Below are positions 58,201 to 64,000 of a stretch of 64,000 bases of DNA, piece by piece (position 1 is the first letter of the stretch; every line of letters begins with the position of its first letter). The stretch covers positions 1,906,116-1,970,115 of the forward strand of contig JABAKD010000006.1 in assembly GCA_012845835.1 (NCBI GenBank), written 5' to 3'. This stretch comes from Undaria pinnatifida (Eukaryota > Sar > Phaeophyceae > Laminariales > Alariaceae). The notes beneath the pieces are model-generated. The model worked only from the letters and a program-made list of their open reading frames with translations. It made no database searches and had not been told where the DNA came from. Position numbers and translations under genes: made by a program.

Positions 58201-59245
58201 CTTTCTCATTCTCTCTCTCCCTCCCTCTATCAGTCTCTCTCTCTCTATATATATATATCTTTCTTCACCGTGCTACTTCGTGTATACCGTGGCGGGGTTG
58301 CACAATTAGCCCCAATAATTCACCATTCAGAGGGATCCTCAACTGTGAGCTATGATATCATAAACTAAACGTAATACCAGGTATCTTTATATCCGATGCA
58401 CACACACGGCAATTTTTCATGCATGCCCGTTAGATGTGACGTAGCCACGCGACAGATTGTGCACATCGGATTCAGCGTGAAGCTTTTCTTGAGGTCAGCT
58501 TTTGGGTGAGATGCAGCGTACAGCGCTTTAACTCACGAGCCTCAGACATGACATATTAGATGCTCTCCATACCGTAGCACGAGCCCCCACCCCCCTCTCT
58601 TCCACAATTTTACAAGATTCGCGTGAGCAGTGTTTGTCTTGGCAAACACCGATCTCCTGTCTTCTCCAAGGCGGATGGCAAAACGACTCTCTCCCTCTTT
58701 AGTCTGACTCTCGCTCTCTCCCCATGTCTCGTTATATTTACCTCTTTGTGCAGGGTCTGTACTCTCCTTCTCTGCTGTGTTTCTCCCTTTGTCATACCTC
58801 TTCCTTCTCCGCAACCCCCAACCCTCCCTCGCCCTCTCACCTCATCGGCCAGATTTGCATGAACAAACTTCGTCTTGGAAAAGCACCGACCTCCCGTCTT
58901 CTCCAGAGAAGACAACGACGACGCCGAAGATCCTTGATCCCCTTCTGCCTTGTACAAAACCAAATCCACCTGGCTCAGAGTGACAGCCGAGCACGCTGTC
59001 GGCCAACGTGCCGCAGCCTCAAGCGCGCGATCTACATCACCCCTCCACGTCGGCACCACCACAGCTAGCCTTGGGGGGCTCGCAGTGTGAGCGCTACCAG
59101 AACCACTGCTAGTACTACTGCTCTCTTGGGTGGGACGGATCCGATTGCCTGTTGAGGTTGTTGTTGGGGCGGGTAAGAGGGCGTATTGCACGTGAAACGC
59201 TGTGGTAGCGGTGGCGGCGAGCTTTGACCAATCCCGGATGCGCAT
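39938..59245 (-). CDS. Putative bipartite glycosyltransferase with four eight-cysteine modules (9 exons, 1341 aa)
   Basis: Exons on the minus strand: 58841-59245, 53871-54314, 52832-52928, 51276-52126, 49352-49638, 43809-44102, 42304-43236, 41520-41955, 39938-40216. All introns are GT-AG, all phases match, and the total is 4026 nt including the stop. Residues 58-315 form a GT-A-like domain with RLAVVVPTWRGD, a candidate metal-binding EWD at 170-172, PFWVKGS, GHINGNAIYNN and ADFPYSWPLWQRYS. Residues 325-653 and 702-870 hold four eight-cysteine modules. Modules 1 and 4 carry repeat-rich linkers. From about 1058 to the end lies a second conserved domain with LADKYCGDGAKLIYY and NPQFWVSHHLF. I remember similar brown-algal hypothetical proteins but know no name or activity for them. 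A secretory-pathway location is inferred from the cysteines and the fold. No clear signal peptide is visible; residues 9-26 are only weakly hydrophobic. Confidence 0.82.
40631..40866 (+). mobile_element. MITE, GACGCGTGCTACGATAGA family
   Basis: Intron 8 copy with both ends recognisable and the blocks gacggggctccttaaccca and cctaggccatgggatttttc. A mini-element of the second family follows at 40943-41023. Confidence 0.75.
40943..41023 (+). repeat. 85-bp mini-element copy
   Basis: In intron 8 of the minus-strand gene. Keeps gacgcctttaaaactggaaa and agtatagggaggggtttggg. Confidence 0.7.
41520..41955 (-). CDS. Exon 8: C-terminal conserved domain, middle
   Basis: 436 nt, phase 2 to phase 0, acceptor cgcag, donor gtggga. 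Encodes YLPGVTVKRSSNPEFSALLA, DKYCGDGAKLIYYMNPGS, FTAKDTHSPQGELLVGYID and VFTFGADLMLPS. LIYYMNPGS resembles the strand-plus-acid region of a second GT-A-like fold, but no clear DxD is present, so activity is uncertain. Confidence 0.84.
42304..43236 (-). CDS. Exon 7: cysteine module 4, repeat linker, start of C-terminal domain
   Basis: 933 nt, phase 2 to phase 2, acceptor cgcag, donor gtaagc. Cysteines at 800, 804, 816, 820, 835, 844, 847 and 868 (CHPDC, NVCDPEC, QGC, HCRTCYDD, VVMCDD). A linker of about 170 residues follows, built of units of 16-17 residues near PEPMEEQLxxGSTGGA, increasingly degenerate. The last 46 residues, from GNLCAFISSSAQG through SVLTFMPGMRTAIAVSN, open the C-terminal domain. 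Confidence 0.86.
42560..43005 (-). repeat. Coding minisatellite inside exon 7
   Basis: About nine units of 48-51 bp encoding PExMEEQLxxxSTGGA-like repeats. The units towards the C-terminal side are more diverged. Confidence 0.72.
43809..44102 (-). CDS. Exon 6: cysteine module 3
   Basis: 294 nt, phase 2 to phase 2, so it can be gained or lost without a frameshift. Acceptor cgacag, donor gtgagt. Cysteines at 702, 706, 716, 720, 732, 741, 744 and 764: CRPGC, RVCDSSC, RGC, NCRTCY and IMCDT. Its acceptor region and first 30 codons belong to the exon-start ladder at 43.1-45.9 kb. Confidence 0.84.
44222..44445 (-). pseudogene. Degenerate cysteine-module exon start, unit C
   Basis: Related to the starts of exons 6 and 7. 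The SDCSKGDTRVLD stretch corresponds to C-x8-VCD, but the first and third cysteines are lost. Interrupted by a GGT/poly-G expansion at 44390-44420. Confidence 0.6.
44485..44700 (-). pseudogene. Degenerate cysteine-module exon start, unit D
   Basis: Reads SSGCRSG, then a TGA, then NSGEGITHVCVSD in the module frame. The upstream intron motif (cgaggacacggggtgtt on the plus strand) is well kept. Confidence 0.6.
44722..44970 (-). pseudogene. Degenerate cysteine-module exon start, unit E
   Basis: Reads CCGSGCKSAKRVIRLCNS. The CD of VCD has become CN, and the nearest AG gives the wrong phase for joining exon 5. A 31-bp piece with gaaggttgcatgaggcaccg is repeated twice in tandem at its upstream side (about 44885-44940). 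Confidence 0.6.
45292..45480 (-). pseudogene. Degenerate cysteine-module exon start, unit F
   Basis: The gccag acceptor and phase-2 frame are kept, reading NHGCHSECKKNRLAARVCESV followed directly by TGA. The least damaged of the unused copies. Confidence 0.62.
45698..45890 (-). pseudogene. Degenerate cysteine-module exon start, unit G
   Basis: The farthest and most diverged member. The base-level match to the other units includes the upstream gaaggttgca motif, but the second cysteine and the CD are lost. Confidence 0.5.
46823..47060 (+). mobile_element. MITE, GACGCGTGCTACGATAGA family
   Basis: Intron 5 copy with diverged ends. The blocks gaatgacggggctccttaac and cctaggccatgggt are kept. Directly upstream (46755-46822) is the tail of another, inverted, fragment. 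Confidence 0.68.
47270..47525 (+). repeat. Dispersed repeat, copy 1 of a pair
   Basis: Shares with 55568-55820 the blocks gtcagatttt, ttcgtgcacagattgattca, accctggtacaagcta, cctacatcctt, then cacagcttgcaaat and gacgaaatcttcgatctcac. In intron 5 of the minus-strand gene. Confidence 0.65.
47568..47846 (+). mobile_element. MITE, GACGCGTGCTACGATAGA family
   Basis: Intron 5 copy with both ends and the blocks gaatgacg, acccaaaatcgtcgg, cctaggccatgg and tttttgggagaggtctt. Lies 190 bp before the next copy. Confidence 0.77.
48040..48391 (+). mobile_element. MITE of the same family carrying a nested insertion
   Basis: Both ends are recognisable (gatgcgtgctacaatagagg and cctctatcgtagcacgcgtc). An 85-bp mini-element of another family (48106-48192) is inserted within the ccttaacccaaaatcg block, flanked by TAACCC on both sides. 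Confidence 0.8.
48106..48192 (-). mobile_element. 85-bp mini-element nested in a MITE
   Basis: Family consensus: TTAACGCCTTTACAACTGG, AAACCCGTTTTTGGGGACAA, ACTACTTGGAATTAGTATAG, GGAGGGGTTT, GGGGCTCTAAAGGGGTTGA. The ends are imperfect inverted repeats (TTAACGCCTTTA / TAAAGGGGTTGA). Too short to code. The nested position with a TAACCC repeat on each side argues it is mobile. Confidence 0.75.
48700..48830. repeat. AGATCAATT short tandem repeat
   Basis: About twelve degenerate units of attagatcaa, in intron 5 of the minus-strand gene. Confidence 0.7.
49352..49638 (-). CDS. Exon 5: cysteine module 2
   Basis: 287 nt, phase 0 to phase 2, acceptor gacag, donor gtgagg. Residues 600-694. Begins VCDTTCGSGRYGDYNC, then STCRYCFEDIKTAMLADEVA and RVIMCDTHEPP, followed by a charged tail. 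With C589 and C593 from exon 4 it completes the eight-cysteine pattern. The correct phase at both ends strongly supports exon status. Confidence 0.85.
50299..50578 (-). mobile_element. MITE, GACGCGTGCTACGATAGA family
   Basis: In intron 4 of the minus-strand gene. Same orientation and block order as 61706-61967. The left end is damaged and partly duplicated (acaatagagg acgatagagg). Confidence 0.72.
51276..52126 (-). CDS. Exon 4: cysteine module 1 with 12-unit repeat insertion, start of module 2
   Basis: 851 nt, phase 1 to phase 0. Module 1 cysteines fall at residues 325, 329, 348, 352, 363, 375, 378 and 578. Between CRLCYTDQKAALQAEAG and HVIMCDT lies a stretch of about 180 residues made of some 12 repeats of 13-18 residues close to LRRSEAFSAEDGDAE. 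The repeats are acidic and probably helical. The other modules have 19-23 residues in that gap. The exon ends with C589 and C593, the first pair of module 2. Confidence 0.84.
51350..51920 (-). repeat. Coding minisatellite inside exon 4
   Basis: About 12 units of 39-54 bp, all multiples of three, encoding the acidic LRRSEAFSAEDGDAE-like repeats. Confidence 0.8.
52832..52928 (-). CDS. Glycosyltransferase-like gene exon 3
   Basis: 97 nt, phase 0 to phase 1, acceptor cccag, donor gtatgt. Encodes IANVALEKVDKNTISTAIAG then DTLFIHGRSIEG. The join TTNL-IANV restores the block I expect at this point in relatives, and DTLFIHG closes the glycosyltransferase domain. Confidence 0.83.
53871..54314 (-). 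CDS. Glycosyltransferase-like gene exon 2 (catalytic core candidate)
   Basis: 148 codons, residues 136-283, phase 0 at both ends, acceptor ctccag, donor gtgaga. Starts DNFYPKGPSVQFYK. ISIIEWDVTV at 166-175 sits where a GT-A enzyme has its DxD metal site. PFWVKGS, MWHVLGHINGNAIYNN, YAYDVALWATIADFPYSW and PLWQRYSSKFVTTNL follow. This is the most conserved-looking part of the protein. A broken duplicate of its first third lies just upstream at 54428-54540. Confidence 0.87.
54428..54540 (-). pseudogene. Broken duplicate of the start of exon 2
   Basis: After a cctcag acceptor-like site the sequence follows exon 2 from DNFYPKGPS to about FSEYDA at base level. One base is inserted early and one deleted about 30 nt later, so the middle is out of frame. 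No usable donor is seen before the true exon at 54314. Probably skipped, or a decoy acceptor. Confidence 0.7.
55568..55820 (+). repeat. Dispersed repeat, copy 2 of a pair
   Basis: In intron 1 of the minus-strand gene. Parallel to 47270-47525 over its whole length with moderate divergence. Confidence 0.65.
56020..56095. repeat. ACCTGGTACTTTA short tandem repeat
   Basis: Five units of acctggtactttatac of 14-19 bp. The core taccaggta also occurs alone at many sites in the window. Confidence 0.75.
58185..58262. repeat. (CT)n and (TA)n microsatellite
   Basis: Pyrimidine run of tctctctccctc followed by seven or so TA units. Confidence 0.8.
58590..58675 (-). pseudogene. Broken duplicate of the end of exon 1
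   Basis: Downstream of exon 1 in its transcription direction, a copy of the last roughly 65 bases is recognisable (LEKTGDRC..AKTN..HANL). The donor is destroyed (gatgaggtgag has become aaaattgtgg) and the frame is shifted. Confidence 0.65.
58841..59245 (-). CDS. Glycosyltransferase-like gene exon 1
   Basis: 135 codons. ATG at 59245 in aaaacaaaATG context, with an in-frame stop just upstream. Residues 27-57 are Ser/Thr-rich, stem-like. Residues 59-69 (RLAVVVPTWRG) look like the first beta strand of a GT-A nucleotide-sugar fold, and VDLVLYKAEG at 93-102 like the second. Ends NLADE before gtgaga, phase 0. An additional upstream exon with a membrane anchor cannot be excluded. Confidence 0.8.
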
Positions 59246-59640
59246 TTTGTTTTACAAAGGGGTGGCTCTCGCGGGAATGTTGGTCAGCTTACCCAGGGGT
59301 CAAGCTCGGCTAGGTTTAGCAGGAGGGCGAGGTGGAGGGTAGGCGAGATGTGGCGACACAAGGCTCGTTCTGGTGGCACAGAGGGATGTCGTGGCTGGCA
59401 GGAACGACGCCAAGTTTCACCGGAAAGTGGCGTTTGGGCTTGCTTCTTTGAGCTACTATGCCGTCAACTTGGACAACCATCATCACCATCACCGCACATC
59501 AACACAATGGTTACCCCGATTTAAGAGCATCCCGTGACAGGCCAAACATGGGCGCTCTTAACTACGCCTTCTCTTATCTGTGGTGGAAAACATATCATAT
59601 GGCTTTTACCATAATGGGGCATGCCGGTTTGGCCGATCTT

Positions 59641-59721
59641 GACGTAAAAACTTACAACCGGAAACCCGTTTTGGGGACAATATTACTTAGAATTAATATA
59701 GGGGGTTCTAAAGGGGTCAAG
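59641..59721 (+). repeat. 85-bp mini-element copy, slightly shortened
   Basis: About 400 bp upstream of the minus-strand gene start. The stretch between atatag and gggttctaaagggg is shortened. Confidence 0.65.
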
Positions 59722-61705
59722 TCTTGAGTAATCTTAATAATATGTTGGGTGTTCTTAAACCGGAACACATACTCTGTACACGTTGCATGTTAACGTTACA
59801 TATATATAGTAATATTAAGAGTCAAGCTAGTACGGTATCGTGTTTGTATTAGTAGTAAGATGGGTGGGTAAACACCAAGGATCGCGTTCAGAGCATGGTC
59901 TTGGAGGTTATTTGTACCAAAGGTCGGCTCAAGATCGAACGCATGTTTCGCGAGATCACAAGATCGAAACGAAATACAAATATGATATGCCCCAAAAGAC
60001 ACATACATACCAGGTACACTTCAAAACCCAATATAGTTGACACCCCCCGAACATGTTTGGTTGACTTCTTCACCTCCGTTGTTAGTTGCTATTAACAGAT
60101 AGATGGCTGTTGTGCTTCGTTGGTTGGGTGGCTTCATTCATCTGCTTTGTTGCTCCTAGTTGCTGGCTACCCTCGTAGCATTTATGCTTTCTTTCATCTT
60201 AGTCGTGCCGTCCTGATTCCTTCTGCGTTTCCAATAGATTTCCTTTAGTTTTTTCTTCTTTAAATGTCACCGTTTTTCTTTTTTCCCTTTCTCCCTTGCT
60301 TTTGAAAATAGTGTGAGCTGGCTTGCATTATTTTTTGTTCACGTACGTGTGTTCATTGCCGTTTATTGCATAGTATGGTCGTGTCGCATCGCTGTGTGTG
60401 GTTGCAACCCGTGTCTCTGCCGTGTAGCTTGTGATCACAGCCTCGAAGATGCATCGGCACGAACACTGGTTGTGCTGGATGTAGATGGGGGACGAAAAGA
60501 AAATCTCAGTACCAGGTATAACCCTAAGAACACACACGGTAGAAGATAGCCCCTTTTTAAGAAACTACAAGTAAGAGAAAATGGTGCTCAAGATACCTCA
60601 AATTCCCATACACCGTTGTTCCCCGCTTCAAGGGGCCGCGTCCATTAAAGTGGGCTCAACGCTCAATAAGAAACTCCAGCCACTTTTTTTATGGGTCGCG
60701 TCCATTAACGTGGGAAACACTTCAAAAGGGAAGATTTGAAGGGGGCCAAAAGACTGCCACACGTGCCTTCAAAATGTCCCATCCATGCATTTCTAGGACA
60801 CGAATTACGTTGTCTCAAATTGTCAGATGATTGCGCGAAATCCGACAACATATGTCGGTTTACAAGAGAGGTTTCCGCCTGGACGCACTTTGGTCCCTAA
60901 AAAGGGGCCACTTACTGTGTATTGGGGGAGTCACGTTAGGGGCGTGTATTTGCAGGGGCTCGGGGTCACTCGCACGGGTAACTGTAATAGAGTGTCGGTA
61001 TAGCGGGCAATAGATTCGGTAAGATTGTCCGCAGAGTTACGGTATATTGGCCACAAGAAGATTCTCTTGAACGGAATATTCTGAGTGAAGCGGATAACCC
61101 GTAGAGAATAGTTAGCTTATACCACAAGAGCGTTCTCGGTAATGGAACGTTCCTCCTCTGGACAAGGTAGGTAGACGTAAGCGCTCATGGGAATATAGAA
61201 CACCTAGGAGAACGTTCCTTGTACGTTCCATAGGTAAAGGTCCAGAAGAGAGCACAGCAGAAATGCTGGAGGGTGAAGCGAACTCTGTGAGCCTCACCCC
61301 ACCCCCATGCTCTAACTCCTTCTCCTTTCCTGTCTCCTCGAGCTTCTCTTAGCTCAACGCCAGTAATAAGAAATCAACAAAGAAGAAACGGTGCTGTCTC
61401 CAAGCGAAGCTGATACCCCTGCGTCCTTTCCCTCCCACCATCCGGCACCACGACTCCTTCACATAACCCCTCCGTTATGTTGCGGTCCTAACCTGCCGTG
61501 CTATTTTGTTTTTATTGCTGTTTCAATCGGCAATGGAATGGTTGACTATCTACGCTGCGCTAAAAAAGTCGTCTAATGAAGTAATTTTGTCCGTGAAGCA
61601 CAGAGTCACTCGTGCGAGTGGTTCAAAGTCAGCAGCGAAAAGAAAAAGAGGCATTCCCCCTACCGCGGTAGCCTTGGTCTTACTCCTAGCTGTATCGAAT
61701 GAGAC

Positions 61706-61967
61706 GACGCGTGCTACGATAGACGTGCACCAGTTTTTTTTTTGAGGTTGCTCAATTTTTGAGCTTAAGACCTCTCCCAAAAACTGATCTGGAGAAAAAT
61801 CTAACTGCTACCGGATGAAAAATCCCATGGCCTAGGTACTCAAGGAAGATCATGCAAAAAAATGGCATATTATTATCTTTTTTCCGACCATTTTGGGTTA
61901 AGGAGCCCCGTCATTCACAACACATTTCAGACAAAAACTACTTACTACCTCTATCGTAGCACGCGTC
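61706..61967 (-). mobile_element. MITE, GACGCGTGCTACGATAGA ends, complete
   Basis: About 262 bp with terminal inverted repeats of about 20 bp. Between them are the conserved blocks cctctcccaaaaactgat, atcccatggcctaggta and tttgggttaaggagccccg. No coding capacity, so it depends on a transposase elsewhere. Related copies: 34946-35232, 40631-40866, 46823-47060, 47568-47846, 48040-48391, 50299-50578. Confidence 0.8.
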
Positions 61968-62454
61968 GAATACAATATTATTGTAATTATTACAAGGATC
62001 GGGCGAGGCCGCCGATAGGCGGCCCCGCCCTCCATTAAAGTTGGGGAGTGAAGATAAAAGAGTAAATCGAGAAGTGATGGGGGGTACCAAGAGGTAGGTG
62101 GAGGTTTTCGCAAGGAAAGTACAACACTTGAAAAGTAATTGGAAACGCAATGTATGTGTACTACGTCGTATAAGTTTGAAGGTGACAATTTAAAACAAGC
62201 GCGAACGCATTGTTGTGTATAAGTGTGACGGTTACGAAACATCAATTCCCAAAGGACAGAAGGAAAATGAAAACGGCGAGGGAAAAAAAGCACCTCGCGT
62301 GAAAGGGTTGGAAAGCGCTCTGGTCCGTGGCCGTGACGCCGTGACATTACCGTCCGAAAGGGGGGAAAATGCCATTGGAAGTGCGCATTTAGCGCCAAAA
62401 ATGAAGTTGCGAAACATGGTGAAATGTTTTCATCATTGGCAGATAATAACACGT

Positions 62455-63285
62455 TGTTGTTGTTGTTTTCTCACATTAACTCTTGTCAAAAATCTAGAGT
62501 CCGTGGTCACACAAAGGTGCTGGAGCCCTAGGAAGATCCGAAAAACCAAATGAAATCAAAATTCGCCATGGAAATTCTACGCTTTCCCGCCTAAAAACGC
62601 ACGATACGGAAGAAGGCGCACAAGTGAAAAGGTCAAATGTGCAAACTGAACTCACATGGCCGCGGGTATCCACTAAACTACAGCATAGAGTTCCCCCGTC
62701 CCCACAACTAACCAACTCGCGGCTACAAACTACAGCGGTTGGGCTGCGTGCACCGTACGAACCGCACGGTAATCGAGAGTATAGACGAACGCGCCTGCTG
62801 TCTGGAGTGCTGTCAGAGTGACGACCCGCGGGCATGCAGTGAAACAAGAGCAATGGAACCAAAAACCACAGTACAGATATCAATGATCTCCCCTCCTTCC
62901 CGAGTTATTTGACAGGTTGCAGCGCAGCTACGACGCCCGTGCCTGAAAATTGAAAATTGCGGCTGGTCGTTCCCCGTGAAGGGTATACAACTCTTCTACA
63001 AACTCTACAAAAATCAGTGACGTAAGTAACATGTTGTACTACTGCCTCGTAAAAATAACCCTTGAAAAAAAGACGATCGCTGCTCTCATGATGATGATGT
63101 GCGTGCCGGTCGTGGGTCTCCGTGTGCCATCCTCCTGCTGTGGTTCTCCGTCGCCGCCTCATTGCCTTAGCTCACTCGGCCAGCTCCTTCGCACTTGCTC
63201 TCGTTCACACTCAATTCCAGTCGGTTCCCCTTCTCCCCCGTCCAGAAAAAAACAAAATGCTCCACGCAGTTTGCGTATACCCTGG
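62455..63285 (-). mobile_element. Third copy of the palindrome arm
   Basis: Same orientation as the 10617-11408 arm, beginning with a GTT run and cctcacattaactc. It extends to the tccacgcagtttgcg motif also present at the outer end of the left arm (about 9668-9682), where similarity stops. A dispersed non-autonomous element about 0.8 kb long. Confidence 0.75.
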
Positions 63286-64000
63286 CGAGGTGCACACATG
63301 GAACCATGAAAACACACGCCGTGTCTTCTCTGAACTTGAACGCCAGGCAAGCCAACCCATCATCAATACGGGTACGTCGTACACTATTATATCCAGGAAA
63401 TACTACCCTGATGGACGACACACACTTCATCATGTCAAGGTTCCTAGAAGAAGACAATGAAAAATCTTGGTACACCGTACTGAAAAGGAAGGCCGCGAAA
63501 ACATAAATTAACGCTAGCGAAACCACCCCGGTTTTCCTTCTTCTGTTTGTTGCTGAACTGACTGTCCTAGGGAAAGGTAGTTACGGGAAAGGCAGAGCGC
63601 CTGAGATTCCGCAATCGACACACTTGGACAACCTAAATACGACAAATAAAGGCACTGGGCCGGGAAAGCAGCGCAGCCGCATAATAGCGGAACCCAAAAA
63701 TGGGAACGGCAAACGACTAAAAAATGAATTTGTAGGCCATACGTGTAACCTCAGATAAGCACTAGCACATCACGACGTCACGGGACTCTTATTGAACGCG
63801 TACATATCACAGGTACGTATGCACCGACGAGGTTGAAAATACCTGGAAAATACGCTAAAATATCTCGATATATAGGAGGTCTAGAAATAAACGAAAACTC
63901 AGAAAAACGATAAAACCGTTGGAAAAACATCAACGCCAGGCAAGGCAACCCAACATTTGATACGAGTACATACAGTAGCGGCTACGGTTTAAGAGAACTT
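63286..64000. other. Right edge, nothing recognised
   Basis: A moderately GC-balanced stretch with no coding signal that I can support. The motif gaacgccaggcaagccaaccc (63340) recurs loosely at 63930. Confidence 0.35.

Larger units (their letters stand above)
59246..62454. other. Upstream of the minus-strand gene
   Basis: Presumed to hold the promoter, but no TATA or initiator can be argued with confidence. Contains one 85-bp element and one complete MITE. The stretch 59290-59450 is GC-rich and could include a 5' untranslated or leader exon ending at a ggtaagc site near 59297. Confidence 0.35.

Noticed and set aside
59297..59450. A leader exon upstream of the minus-strand gene ending LLNLAELDPW before ggtaagc
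   Set aside because: The frame is open and slightly hydrophobic, but no acceptor joins it to the 59245 exon in frame, where an upstream stop exists.
62494..62883. MISVLWFLVPLL open frames in all three palindrome-arm copies
   Set aside because: Present because the DNA is repeated. The frames end at different points, and the sequence has no domain-like pattern. A conserved leader peptide cannot be fully excluded.

Overview
This looks like a low-gene-density eukaryotic nuclear contig, with long introns, many dispersed miniature repeats, minisatellites and interstitial telomere-like CCCTAA tracts. The two split genes I could assemble resemble brown-algal (stramenopile) proteins that I know only from memory, so the organism is probably a brown alga or a close relative. 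That placement is inference. I see no bacterial operons, rRNA, tRNA or CRISPR.

Left part (822 to 25558, + strand): a gene in at least seven coding exons encodes a GDP-mannose/nucleotide-sugar transporter of the Vrg4/GONST type. The seven exons join in phase to 303 residues without a stop. Intron 1 is about 16.8 kb and uses a GC donor. The terminal exon was not found. The introns are packed with miniature transposon-like repeats and a roughly 1.7 kb palindrome at 9690-11408.

Middle (about 25.6 to 39.9 kb): mostly non-coding and repeat-rich. It holds CTGACC-type repeats, several minisatellites, a poly-G tract, a roughly 153-bp tandem repeat and one weak PDZ-like exon candidate.

Right part (59245 down to 39938, - strand): nine exons with GT-AG junctions and matching phases assemble a 1341-codon protein. 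It has an N-terminal GT-A-like glycosyltransferase domain, four copies of an eight-cysteine module that I cannot assign to a named family, two low-complexity repeat linkers, and a second conserved C-terminal domain. The gene has been built by repeated partial exon duplication. A ladder of seven related exon starts lies at 43.1-45.9 kb, of which only two are usable, and broken copies of the exon 1 tail and exon 2 head are also present. MITE-like elements with ends near GACGCGTGCTACGATAGAGGT sit in its introns, and one carries a nested insertion of a second mini-element.

A transporter that would bring GDP-mannose into the Golgi lies beside a probable Golgi glycosyltransferase. This suggests, but does not prove, a shared role in glycoprotein or matrix polysaccharide synthesis. 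The strongest candidate for something undescribed is the 1341-residue protein and its eight-cysteine module.
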